DNA of 51,000 bases, from NCBI GenBank assembly GCA_963575745.1, contig CAUYUJ010005636.1, forward strand, positions 411,792 through 462,791, written 5' to 3'. A model generated the notes under the pieces. That model was not told where the DNA came from. It ran no database searches and saw nothing but the letters and a program-made list of their open reading frames with translations. Below, one piece after another: positions 11,316 through 20,158 of this stretch. Position 1 is the stretch's first letter; every line of letters begins with the position of its first letter. The stretch comes from Prorocentrum cordatum. Its lineage: Eukaryota > Sar > Dinophyceae > Prorocentrales > Prorocentraceae. Made by a program: the position numbers and the translations under genes.

Positions 11316-11560
11316 CGAACAATGCGGACTAGCGTAGTATGCCACAGGGTGTGGCGCCAAATGTAAAAAAAACAAGCTAGTAAGACAATTCGGATTTACG
11401 CAATCTGCCACACTATGTGGCTCCAGGTGTAAAAGAAACGAACTGACAAAACGGTGCGGACTGTCGTAATCTGCCACAGGATGTGGCGCCAAATATAAAA
11501 CGAGCTAACAGAGCAATGCGGACTTAAATAATCTGCCACAGGATGTGGCGCCAAATATAA
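11316..11560 (-). repeat. four ~64-bp tandem repeats with hairpins in the Copia 3' region
   Basis: Units recur with GCCACA...TGTGGC centred at about 11341, 11408, 11473 and 11536 (spacing 62-67 bp). Each has an inverted repeat GCCACA/TGTGGC around a 3-4-nt loop (the copy at 11408 reads ACTA) and an A-rich tail such as CCAAATATAAAAC. They lie between the end of the pol frame and the 3' LTR, hence in the 3' untranslated part of the element RNA. Confidence 0.85.
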
Positions 11561-11573
11561 AACGATGGCGTGC

Positions 11574-14500
11574 TCACGAAATCTTCTTTTGAGCTTTCGC
11601 CTTGCCGGGCAGTCCTTGTAGCTGCCTCCATCTGTTCTGTAAATCCCAGCGCAGACTATTGTGCATCCTCGAGAAATCTGGCTCATGGGTCACATAATTC
11701 CTGCGTAGCCATGTAGCGTGCTTCCTGCACGTCCTGCAGGTGATGTAGACACTGTGTGCGTTGTGTCCCACGCGTACGTTGTGCTCGGCGGCCACACATG
11801 CGTTCATTTCTACTGGCGGAACCGTTGGCGTCGATCCGTTCCAAGAAACCACGCTGGCTGACGAGGAACTGGTAACCGTCATCGGGGATGATGGCGAAGA
11901 GCTGGCTCCCTGCGCGAAGCTGTCCGGTGATGGGGGCGGTGCGGCTGGCGCTGCCGATCCGCTTGCTGATGTTGAACTCTGGGCTGCGACGGCAATCATC
12001 GGCGGCTCCATATAGACATCTCCGTCGACGTCTTCGGGAATGGTAGTCGGTACATTGTTACGACGTCCGAGGTATCGTCCATCCCATCCTGGATATATTC
12101 CGGGCGAGGGAGTGTCCGCGTGCCCGGAGTGATCAGCCTTGGACCCATTGCTAGTGTTGTTGATGGTCCCGATCTGGATGGGATTGGGGTCGCCTGGCCC
12201 AAATATCTCCTTTCGCACCACAAACCACCGCGCTGCGAATAATGTAAACCCAATCATGATCCCACTAAGCATCGCAATTAATGTCATGTAGTAGATCCAA
12301 TGTGACATCGGCACTTGCCATTCCTGTGGGGGATGCTGTGCCTTCACGCGTCCGAGACATGTCATCAGTACTGAGGCAAGCATGGCGGCGCGCGGTTGCC
12401 TAGTGCCGAAATTGTACTTCTTGGCCCCGAAGAAAGCGAGGAGCACTCCGGTCTCCATGGTCTTGGTGAGCGCGTCGGCGACCATACTCCACGTAGGTAT
12501 CCACGAGAGCTTCAGCTGGCTGTTGGGGTGCACCGTCTCCTTAATCATTGATGCCACGATGCGGAACCGCTTGTCCGTGGATTGACCCACGTCAGACTTG
12601 ATGTGCGTCACCAGGCCGTTGCTGTCGCTATAGATCTCCCCGGATCGTTTAGTGTTGAGGTCATCGATCTGCTTGAGCGTCTTCTTCGGGTTGTAGGCCT
12701 CCGTAAGTAGCTGGCCGAACCACGTGCTCGATTCGGCGCCCTCCAGAGTGGCGTAGCCCTCGGCGGCCAGCGTAGACTTCACGGATCGCTTGACCGTGCC
12801 CGAGTGCCAGGCCACAGGCAAACACAAATCATATCGTCCAGCCACGACGTCCCGTGGCTTGTGGGTTAGCCCGATCGCCATGCCCCACTGGCTCTTCACC
12901 CCGTCCACATTGGCGAAGGCCGCGTCGCTGAAACAGACGATGGTGCAAGTGCGCAGGTCAATGATATTGCGCTTGATGACTATGGCGAAATCGGCGGACC
13001 CGTGCACGTAAGCGACGGTCTTGTTCAGCGTCTTGGCGTCGGCCACGGTGGCGGTGTTGGTGCGGCGAGCCGCAAGGCTCACCGGGCAGGCGATGTCCAC
13101 TCGCGTCTGTACTGCGAGCCAAAGCAGTTGGCCGAGTGTGTGGCGATATCCTGAGACCTCCGAGGTGGTAAGACGATCCTCTGGTGATCGTCCGCGTTGG
13201 GCGTTGAGTTCGATGAAATCCACTTGGGCGGCGGCCGTCGCCTGGGTAATGCGGAACTCCTCGTTGGTCTTGTTGATTGTCCGGCCGCAGTACTTGATGA
13301 TGCCCTCTACCTTCTTGAGGTGCAGCCTTTTCTGCAAGGAGCTAATAACTCGCTTCCACTCGCTGGAGCTTCCGCGCTGGGCGATGAGGAAATCATCCAC
13401 ATGGGAGTGAATCATAGCAGCGAGCCCTTTGTCGTCGTAGAAGTAGTAAAGGCCCTTCTCGAGCTTGCTCTCGATGAGGCCGTGCTCTTGGAACACCTTT
13501 TGGGCGTAGAGGTACCACTGGCGTCCGGCATCCCGGGTACCATAGATGGCGCCAGTCGCCATCACGATCTCGCCGGGCGATGTACGCGGCGGCGGGTTCT
13601 TGGCTGGCATGCGCAGCAATAGCAGCCTCTCGATGTTGCCCGACTGCAGGTAAGCCGTCATCGCGTCATACGACGTGAGGTCCCAGCCAAGCTGGGCGGC
13701 GGCAGCAAGAGTGAGGTAAAGCGCGTCCCTTGACCCGGTCGGCGCGTCCGTACGGATTTGGGACTTGTCCTCTTGACAGCCCTGGACGACAAGGCGGGCC
13801 TTCATGAGGTTGGCAGCCTTCTGCGTGAGCACCCAGCGGGTACCAACTGGTCGTATTCCAGGGTGTCGCTGGAGGATCTCCTTCAACTCCTTGGGCGGTA
13901 GCTTCTTGTAGGCCCCGAACTCGGTCCACTTGGACCACTCAACCTCCATGGCCATGTCCATGAGCTTCTTGTCCTTGGCGGAGAGCTTGTCGTACCTGAT
14001 CTCCTTGGCAGCGGCCTTTCCGGTGAGCATCACCTCCCGGAGTCGGATGGTCGAATGCGAATCGCCGTCGTTGATCTCAAAATAGTTGTCCAAGTAGAGG
14101 TCGGTCCTGAGTGTGTCTTTCGGCCTCTTGAAGCACTTGGGTAGGTCGTCCTTGAGACTCTCCAAGAATTCCTTGCGCTTAATGGCCTTGCTGCGGTCGT
14201 CTGTCTGATCGTGCCTGTCACGTTCTAGGGCGCGAGGTGCGTCCTCTTGTTGGGCTTGACGCTGAGCCTTGTTACCGCGTTGTCCTTCAGGATGTTGTGG
14301 TCTGCGGGCAAAGGCTTCTTTGCGAACTTCCTCCTCCGCGGCCTTGCTCCAGTCGCGTAGACCTTCGGATCCGGAGCTGTCGGCATCCGAGGAATGTCCA
14401 TCAGCTTCTGTGCGTCGAGCTCCTGGTGTTGGAAGTCGTGTTTCATCACGTTCTTCAGGCTGTTCGTCATGTACTTCTGGTTGCACGATAGGTTCTGGAG

Positions 14501-16148
14501 CTGGATCTTCAGCGTGATCTGGGTCTTCTTGAGCAGGGTCATGAGCGGGGTCAGCGGCAGCAGCTGAGTCAGCAACAGGCGCTGGAGCGGGGTCAGCGGC
14601 AGCAGCTGAGTCAGCAACAGGCGCTGGAGGCGCTGGCAGAAGGTCTCCTCCCGAAGGTGCTGGTGCTGAACCGCTTCCTGAGGCGCCCCCGCTGGTCGTA
14701 TATTCTCCATCTCCTTGCCGTCGGCGAAGCCACTCAAGAGTAGCATGGGCGCGTCGATTGTATGGAGTATCTTCGATATTGCCGAAGTTGTGCTGCTTGA
14801 TGGCCGGTGGCGGAGGTGGTAGTGCTGGCGGATCATTGTTCACTCGCGGGCGTTTCTTCGGCGTTTCGCCCGTAAGGTCGATGAATGTATCTCCATCTCC
14901 TCCTTCATCTAATGGTGGTAATCCGCCTCCACCGCAGTTTCTCCCTTCATGTGGTGGTGGTAATCCGCCTCCACCGCAGTCTCCACCTTCATGTGGTGAT
15001 TCTTCGTCCCCTCCTCCTGGTCTTGGTGGCTGCGGTCCGTCAGGAGGTGGGGGCTGGTCAGCTGGTGGTTGTCCTGGCGGTGGTGGTGGCTGATTGCCGT
15101 TCATGGCGTTGAATACCTGTCCCCAGGGCACGAGCTCTGAGGCAGTAGCGTGACGTAAATGTCCTCGGTTGACCTTGACGGTGGTGGAACGATGGCTGAC
15201 CCATACGTTCGAGGTGCCCTCGAAGCCAATGATGATGCCGGGTCCATGCCATTGCAAAGCCCATTCACGCTTAGGCTTGCCGTTCCCCCTCCAGTAATAT
15301 ACCTGGTCCCCTGTCTGGTAGATGTCCGACGCGTGCTGAGCTCCATCCGCACGCGACCGTGCGAGTAAGGCCCGGGACAAGGACTGGTTGAACCGCAGAT
15401 GCTGGATTGACGTCTGGGCGGCCTTCATGAGAGCAATCCTCTCAGAGAAGGACTTATCAGAGACCACTCTCTCGTGTAGCGAGAGTCTCCCAGCGCTATC
15501 CAGCAGGCAATAGGGTAGTTGAAGTCCACGTCCGAGTACCCACTGTGCCGGTGAATACCCACTGGCATTGATTGAGCTATTCATAGCCCAGCAGACAGCG
15601 GCGAGCAGCCACTGGATCTTGTGGGCGTTCGCGGGCTGGTCGAACCTGATGCTGAACTGGTCGATCAGCTTCCTGGCGTGGACCTTCCACATGCCGCCGT
15701 GCCTTTCCACGGTGGCGTTCTGTTGCGGCGTAGCCGCGGCAGTAGTCATAAGGCGACAGCCCATGTCCTCGAGCTCCTTTGAGAACTCCCTCTCAAACTC
15801 GCCTCCTCCATCAAAAAGTACCCGTTGTGGTGCCCCAAACGGTGTAATCCAAATCTGCAAAAGCCTAGCGAATACAACCGAGGGGTGTCTTGAAGAAACT
15901 GTACCACATAATGTAAATCCAGAAGCGAGGTCGACCACATTGAGAAAAACCAACTGATTGCCGGCGTAGTCGGCAAGGGTGAACAAGTCCACTCCAATGG
16001 AATCATTGAAGTCCCTATCTAGCTTAATTCTCCCAGGTAGATGAGGGAGGGGTCGCCGATGGGCGGCGCAGACTTCGCAGTGCAGGTTGAGCGCCATCTC
16101 GACCGCTCTTTGGGATCCACCCGTCACTCGGATGGCCCTCCAGCGCAT
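11574..16148 (-). CDS. Copia pol: integrase, reverse transcriptase, RNase H, C-terminal extension
   Basis: This frame of 1524 codons is uninterrupted. Counting from 16148: CEVCAAH (about 24-30) is the CC half of the pre-integrase zinc site. Integrase follows with Asp54, Asp113 and Glu148 (D, D, E with about 35 spacing), then an integrase C-terminal region with GDQVYYWR. A Pro-rich linker (about 350-380) and two 42-bp direct repeats (14543-14626) lead to RT, with TRWVL near 775 and HVDD at 916-919 in place of YVDD. RNase H begins with SDAAF (Asp1075). After RNase H the protein continues with a hydrophobic segment (about 1282-1311) and a late CRTC motif (1471-1474), both unusual for Copia. The ATG at 16148 is probably not a real start: synthesis should enter from the upstream frame. 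No stop breaks the catalytic parts. Confidence 0.92.
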   Translation of the reverse strand: MRWRAIRVTGGSQRAVEMALNLHCEVCAAHRRPLPHLPGRIKLDRDFNDSIGVDLFTLADYAGNQLVFLNVVDLASGFTLCGTVSSRHPSVVFARLLQIWITPFGAPQRVLFDGGGEFEREFSKELEDMGCRLMTTAAATPQQNATVERHGGMWKVHARKLIDQFSIRFDQPANAHKIQWLLAAVCWAMNSSINASGYSPAQWVLGRGLQLPYCLLDSAGRLSLHERVVSDKSFSERIALMKAAQTSIQHLRFNQSLSRALLARSRADGAQHASDIYQTGDQVYYWRGNGKPKREWALQWHGPGIIIGFEGTSNVWVSHRSTTVKVNRGHLRHATASELVPWGQVFNAMNGNQPPPPPGQPPADQPPPPDGPQPPRPGGGDEESPHEGGDCGGGGLPPPHEGRNCGGGGLPPLDEGGDGDTFIDLTGETPKKRPRVNNDPPALPPPPPAIKQHNFGNIEDTPYNRRAHATLEWLRRRQGDGEYTTSGGASGSGSAPAPSGGDLLPAPPAPVADSAAAADPAPAPVADSAAAADPAHDPAQEDPDHAEDPAPEPIVQPEVHDEQPEERDETRLPTPGARRTEADGHSSDADSSGSEGLRDWSKAAEEEVRKEAFARRPQHPEGQRGNKAQRQAQQEDAPRALERDRHDQTDDRSKAIKRKEFLESLKDDLPKCFKRPKDTLRTDLYLDNYFEINDGDSHSTIRLREVMLTGKAAAKEIRYDKLSAKDKKLMDMAMEVEWSKWTEFGAYKKLPPKELKEILQRHPGIRPVGTRWVLTQKAANLMKARLVVQGCQEDKSQIRTDAPTGSRDALYLTLAAAAQLGWDLTSYDAMTAYLQSGNIERLLLLRMPAKNPPPRTSPGEIVMATGAIYGTRDAGRQWYLYAQKVFQEHGLIESKLEKGLYYFYDDKGLAAMIHSHVDDFLIAQRGSSSEWKRVISSLQKRLHLKKVEGIIKYCGRTINKTNEEFRITQATAAAQVDFIELNAQRGRSPEDRLTTSEVSGYRHTLGQLLWLAVQTRVDIACPVSLAARRTNTATVADAKTLNKTVAYVHGSADFAIVIKRNIIDLRTCTIVCFSDAAFANVDGVKSQWGMAIGLTHKPRDVVAGRYDLCLPVAWHSGTVKRSVKSTLAAEGYATLEGAESSTWFGQLLTEAYNPKKTLKQIDDLNTKRSGEIYSDSNGLVTHIKSDVGQSTDKRFRIVASMIKETVHPNSQLKLSWIPTWSMVADALTKTMETGVLLAFFGAKKYNFGTRQPRAAMLASVLMTCLGRVKAQHPPQEWQVPMSHWIYYMTLIAMLSGIMIGFTLFAARWFVVRKEIFGPGDPNPIQIGTINNTSNGSKADHSGHADTPSPGIYPGWDGRYLGRRNNVPTTIPEDVDGDVYMEPPMIAVAAQSSTSASGSAAPAAPPPSPDSFAQGASSSPSSPMTVTSSSSASVVSWNGSTPTVPPVEMNACVAAEHNVRVGHNAHSVYITCRTCRKHATWLRRNYVTHEPDFSRMHNSLRWDLQNRWRQLQGLPGKAKAQKKIS
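16024..16148 (-). other. frame change between gag-protease frame and pol frame
   Basis: The two frames overlap by 125 nt. Homologous sequence leaves the first frame just after NDAL (about 16145) and continues in the frame one base further on (AIRVTGGS), so one extra base is present or one base must be skipped. The break separates the two His from the two Cys of a single zinc-binding domain. That is not where elements normally place a programmed shift, so I read it as a mutation. Confidence 0.75.
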
Positions 16149-19100
16149 CGTTGGCAGGGTGCCCCGTGTTGACGTGGAGCTGCAGTATGGCGGACTTGAG
16201 CGTCCGCTCCTCCGCTGCCGTCAAGGCTGGCTCTGCGGGAGCTGCCGGGGCAGGCACTGTCCTCCTCGCGGCTCTCCGTCTCGTTGGTTCCGCGGGGTTT
16301 GCCTCGCGGTGCTCGGTCGTGTTCGTCTTGCGAAGCTGCTTGACCAGCATGGCGACGAGCTTATCAGTGTAGTTCTCGCTGTCCTTGGCGAGCTTGCCAC
16401 GGGCCTCGACGTGTTTGTGTAGGCCGTTGCAAAGCTTGTGCAGCGAGTTGTCGATCCCGTAGTGGTCAGTGATAATCCTCCACGGCTTCTTGATCGCGTC
16501 CCCGTTCCTTGTCTGAAGGCCGTAAGCGCAGCCATCGAAATCGATGATGCGCGGGAGCTGATCCTTCAGCTTCTTCGCGGTGTAGTTCTTCCTCTGATCC
16601 CAGCCGTCGCAGTAGCGCGGCCACTCGAAAGAGACCGCGAGCTGGCTGCCAAACTCCTTCCGCAGACGGCTCATTGACGTCAGGAAGAGGTCGATCATCC
16701 TGGCGGAATCTTTCCGGTCCTTTTCCAGCTTCTCAGCCTTGCGGGGGTCGATCTTCAAGATGATGCGCTGCAACGTGGTCCATGGCGTGCATGGAAATGC
16801 GGCATGGACCCGTACACTCTGGCCCTTCCGCAGGTTCTTCCGAATCTTGTCCTCGAGCTTCTCGACGATGGGTTTCCGAGAGAGGTCATATCCAGGAAGA
16901 CCGCAACGTACAGCAGCTCCTCCACTCTCGATCCACTTCGCACTGAGCTTGCTGTCGGAGTTGCAGCACCACTCGTAGAGGATGGTGGTGTTGCTCGAGA
17001 TTCCGCTCGAGTTTGTAGTTTGCTTGGCCAGGTCAGCCTTGAGCGCCTGGCTGACTGTGTGTGGCTTAACGCCGCTCTTGTTGGTGACGATGGCTGACCG
17101 CTTGCCGGCGGTCAGCTGCAGCCTTGTCCCTTTCTTGAGCCGCCGTACCTTCATCTGCTCCTCCTCCACGATGTTGACCTCCTTCGGGTCGTTGTCTTTC
17201 TCGATGTCCAACGTGACCGAGTTGCCGAAGACGCACTCGGAGCAGAACCCGAGGTGGCAACAGTCTGTATAGGACTTGGCGCCGCAGGCCACGCAATCGT
17301 CGAGGGGCTCGGCGATGCAGGCAGTAGCCGACATCATTGTTGGAGCAAACGTCGGCGGCGTGACCGCCGTCGAACAGCAGACCAACGCAGAGCTTACGGC
17401 GGCCATGAGCTTTGAGCTGCCGCCGCGTCGCTGTTGAAGTCGTCTCGGTACATTGAGCTCCTTCTTGGGAATGAGTCTCGTGATATTCTCGAGCAAGTTG
17501 CTCGCCTTCGTTGTGAGGTTGACATTGGGCTTCGGGACTGGCCGCTTGGCGATGCTCTTGGTACTAACAGCCTTCGGTCCAAAATCATGCCCCGCGCCCT
17601 TGATGGCGAGCCAGTCCTCCGGGTGAAGGTCAATCGCGGGATGTCCTGCGCTGCTCGTGATGAGCTTCTGGGAATGGTTCCCGATGCGAATCTGTTCCCG
17701 CCAGAGCGAGATGTCGATCTTGCTCGGCTGGATGAAGTCCCGGCCGATAAGCAGGCCGAGCGTGGGGCTGTCCACGACGCTGAATATTATGCGACCAGCG
17801 CGGCCACACAGGACGAGTGGGGCTGTGACGCGCATCTTGCTCGGGAGCGTGCCACCGTTCCCGAACCTGTAGACTTCGTTCTCTGGCTCCTCCAGGATCT
17901 GGTCGGCCAGACCCATCTTGGTGAGCTTCTCCTTGTACCGCTTGTACCAGCTGAGCCCGCCAACGCAGAAGAGACAGGCAGTGTCGATCACGCCGACGCC
18001 GTCATCGTTGGGCTTCTCGCCAGCGTTGGTGGTGTTTATGGTGGGCAAGTCTGGCACCACGCGCTCGGAGACCAGAGTCTCGGGGGGCGGGGTAGTCGGA
18101 CCTTCTGGATGAAGAATCACTTCCTCGTCGCCAAACTCCACGTGATTCTGGTCGTGGACCTGCTCGGTGATGTTGGCCTGGCGGTGCGAGCGACCTCCGC
18201 CGCCTCGTCCTCCGCCCTTTTGCTTAGAATTTGGGGCGAACTTTCGAGCCCCTGGTGTCGGGCACTCCTTGTCACCGGTCCAGTGCCCCGCCTCGCCGCA
18301 GTCCCAGCACTTGGAGTTCTTCTTGCGCTGGTCCACGCGGCCTTGTAGCTTGCCCGCGGGTCGGCGCTTGGCCGAAGCCTTCCCGCGGCCCTTGATAGCT
18401 TCCCGGGCCGACCGTATGGTCGCCATGGCCTCGGGAATCGCGGCGAGCTCCGCCGCGGCAGCCTCCACCTTAGCAGAGTCGTCCCGATCGAACACCTCGC
18501 CGAGGTCGTAATTTGACTGCTCCAGCTCGGCGCTGAAGGCCTCGAGCTCCTGGCGCACGATGTCCTGGACGTCTGCCTCCGTATCGTTGTCGTCGCCGTC
18601 CTCCGAGTCCTCATGCTCGTCTTCTGGCTCGTCAGCGATGTTGGCTGATCGTGCTCGGCTTGGCGGTGAGCGCTGCCAACTACTGTTTGATCGCTGCGGC
18701 CACGATCGTGACGGCAAGCTCGCGTGTCGTTCAGATGTGTGAATATCGGGGAACATGCGCACCAGCAGGCCCCTGATGCGCTGAAATGAGTAGTGCTCGT
18801 CCGGCAAGTTGCCCACGACGCGCTCACGGCGCTCGGCCGTGAGCCCAGCCTTGCGTAGCAGGAACCAGCCGGCCACGTCGTCAAGCGTAGTGAGGTCAAC
18901 CTCGTTCTCACGTAATTGCTGTAGTCCCGCCTCGAATCGCACGAGCCAGTCCGTCATGCGTTCTCCACGGCGGCGATGGTGATGAGTCGACTCGAAGAAC
19001 TTTTCAAGCGTCTCTCCCTTCTGCACCGGCTTCTGCTGGCCTAGGTTTGCTTCGAGGTGCATCAGTACGTTCTCGATGCCCTTCTGGTTGCGATCGCGCT

Positions 19101-19344
19101 TCTTCTCGTTCGCATCCTCGATGCCGTCGTCCGGCGGCGGGTGAAGCTCCTCCTCCGTCATGTTGAGAGCGGCCGACCTGGCTGTACCCGTCAGACGCAG
19201 GACTAACTTCGATGCCAAGCTTTGTGTCACTTCCAAATTCTCACTGAGCTTCCACAATTTTACCTCCTGTTTGTAATCTCGCCATTTCGCTGGATCTCCA
19301 TTCCAGCTTGGTATCACTGACTGATTGTGTGTGAACTCCGTCAT
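16024..19344 (-). CDS. Copia gag, zinc knuckle, protease and methyltransferase-like domain
   Basis: The first ATG of this frame is at 19344, giving 1106 codons. The open frame continues upstream to the LTR only because the leader repeat is 33 bp. Gag opens with IPSWNGDPAKWRDY, typical of Copia gag. A CX2CX4HX6C knuckle starts at Cys346 (CWDC). The protease has DTAC with Asp454. A Cys-rich stretch follows, then a region of about 785-1005 with LYEWCC (789), FPCTPW (Pro851-Cys852), FEWP (906) and a later DGCAYG. This resembles a cytosine-5 methyltransferase fold (PC motif IV) seen in dinoflagellate retroelements; activity is not shown. The HH half of the pre-integrase zinc site (HVNTGHP) is at about 1057. 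The frame then leaves the homologous path near 16145 and ends in unrelated residues at 16024. Confidence 0.88.
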   Translation of the reverse strand: MTEFTHNQSVIPSWNGDPAKWRDYKQEVKLWKLSENLEVTQSLASKLVLRLTGTARSAALNMTEEELHPPPDDGIEDANEKKRDRNQKGIENVLMHLEANLGQQKPVQKGETLEKFFESTHHHRRRGERMTDWLVRFEAGLQQLRENEVDLTTLDDVAGWFLLRKAGLTAERRERVVGNLPDEHYSFQRIRGLLVRMFPDIHTSERHASLPSRSWPQRSNSSWQRSPPSRARSANIADEPEDEHEDSEDGDDNDTEADVQDIVRQELEAFSAELEQSNYDLGEVFDRDDSAKVEAAAAELAAIPEAMATIRSAREAIKGRGKASAKRRPAGKLQGRVDQRKKNSKCWDCGEAGHWTGDKECPTPGARKFAPNSKQKGGGRGGGGRSHRQANITEQVHDQNHVEFGDEEVILHPEGPTTPPPETLVSERVVPDLPTINTTNAGEKPNDDGVGVIDTACLFCVGGLSWYKRYKEKLTKMGLADQILEEPENEVYRFGNGGTLPSKMRVTAPLVLCGRAGRIIFSVVDSPTLGLLIGRDFIQPSKIDISLWREQIRIGNHSQKLITSSAGHPAIDLHPEDWLAIKGAGHDFGPKAVSTKSIAKRPVPKPNVNLTTKASNLLENITRLIPKKELNVPRRLQQRRGGSSKLMAAVSSALVCCSTAVTPPTFAPTMMSATACIAEPLDDCVACGAKSYTDCCHLGFCSECVFGNSVTLDIEKDNDPKEVNIVEEEQMKVRRLKKGTRLQLTAGKRSAIVTNKSGVKPHTVSQALKADLAKQTTNSSGISSNTTILYEWCCNSDSKLSAKWIESGGAAVRCGLPGYDLSRKPIVEKLEDKIRKNLRKGQSVRVHAAFPCTPWTTLQRIILKIDPRKAEKLEKDRKDSARMIDLFLTSMSRLRKEFGSQLAVSFEWPRYCDGWDQRKNYTAKKLKDQLPRIIDFDGCAYGLQTRNGDAIKKPWRIITDHYGIDNSLHKLCNGLHKHVEARGKLAKDSENYTDKLVAMLVKQLRKTNTTEHREANPAEPTRRRAARRTVPAPAAPAEPALTAAEERTLKSAILQLHVNTGHPANDALEGHPSDGWIPKSGRDGAQPALRSLRRPSATPPSSTWEN

Positions 19345-19346
19345 CT

Positions 19347-19870
19347 TGACACCTTCGTAGGTGGAGTATGTGGCGTCGCTGACACCGTCGTAGTAAAAGT
19401 ATATGGCGTCGCTGACACCGTCGTAGGAGAAGTATATGGCGTCGCTGACACCGTCGTAGAGGAAGTATGTGGCGTCGCTGACACCGTCGTAGGAGAAGTA
19501 TGTGGCGTCGCTGACACCGTCGTAGGAGAAGTATGTGGCGTCGCTGACACCGTCGTAGAGGAAGTATGTGGCGTCGCTGACACCGTCGTAGAGGAAGTAT
19601 GTGGCGTCGCTGACACCGTCGTAGAGGAAATATGCCGCGTCGCTGACACAGGCGTAGGAGAAGTAGCTGTCGTCGCTGCTGAGGGTGGGAAGGAAGATGG
19701 AGTCGCTGGCGTCGCTGACGCTGGCGTTGGAGCTGGCAGGGATGTAGGCGTAGTAGGCGTAGTCGCTAGCGTCGCTGACGCTGGCGTTGGTGCTGGCGTC
19801 GCTGACGCTGGCGTAGATGCTGGCGTCGCTGACGCTGGCGTAGGTGCTAGCGCTGAGCAACAGCGCGAGG
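19347..19870 (-). repeat. 33-bp minisatellite and GCTGACGCTGGCGT repeats in the Copia leader
   Basis: About ten copies of a 33-bp unit (core GCGTCGCTGACACCGTCGTA) occupy 19347-19670. Looser GTCGCTGACGCTGGCGTTGG units occupy about 19700-19860. They lie between the primer-binding site and the gag ATG. Because 33 is a multiple of three, a frame with repeats such as GVSDATYFLYD stays open, but it has no ATG, so it is probably untranslated leader. Confidence 0.85.
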
Positions 19871-19952
19871 AGACCGCTGGGCCTCGATTCCAGTATGGAT
19901 CGCGACGTCGCAGACGTCGTCTTGGGTATGCGGCCCCGCGGGCCGGGATAGC

Positions 19953-19973
19953 GAGCCTCGCTCCAAGCTACCA
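19953..19973 (-). promoter_or_regulatory. primer-binding site
   Basis: One base inside the 5' LTR the minus strand reads TGGTAGCTTGGAGCGAGGC. It starts with TGG, complementary to a tRNA CCA end, and the first seven bases equal those of the initiator-Met primer site used by yeast Ty1. The tRNA itself is not identified here. Confidence 0.75.
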
Positions 19974-19974
19974 C

Positions 19975-20153
19975 TGTGATATGGATGGCGCGCGCGGCGC
20001 GACGATCTTTAGGCGAAAGAGAGCGCTGCTCAATCTATCTGCGTAGCTCTAAGGCCAAGGGCCCTAGTTCGAAACAAAACGGCAGCGGCACGAGCGGGCG
20101 TGAGGGATAGAGCGGGGATGCAGGAAGGGCACGGGGAGTGAGCGGGAATCACA
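19975..20153 (-). repeat. 5' LTR of the Copia element
   Basis: This 179-bp copy has the same TGTGAT/ATCACA ends as the other LTR. The target duplication ATATG follows at 20154-20158. In the minus sense transcription would start in this LTR. Confidence 0.95.
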
Positions 20154-20158
20154 ATATG

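Larger units (their letters stand above)
10827..20153 (-). mobile_element. complete Copia (Ty1)-type LTR retrotransposon
   Basis: This 9327-bp element is bounded by LTRs (10827-11006 and 19975-20153) and flanked by identical 5-bp repeats ATATG at 10822-10826 and 20154-20158. The LTRs start TGTGAT and end ATCACA. In the minus sense the order is 5' LTR, primer-binding site, leader minisatellite, gag-zinc knuckle-protease-methyltransferase-like ORF, integrase-RT-RNase H-extension ORF, 3' hairpin repeats, polypurine tract and 3' LTR. Integrase before reverse transcriptase is the Copia order. The LTRs differ by one substitution and one single-base indel, so insertion is recent. One frame change separates the two coding parts. 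Confidence 0.95.
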
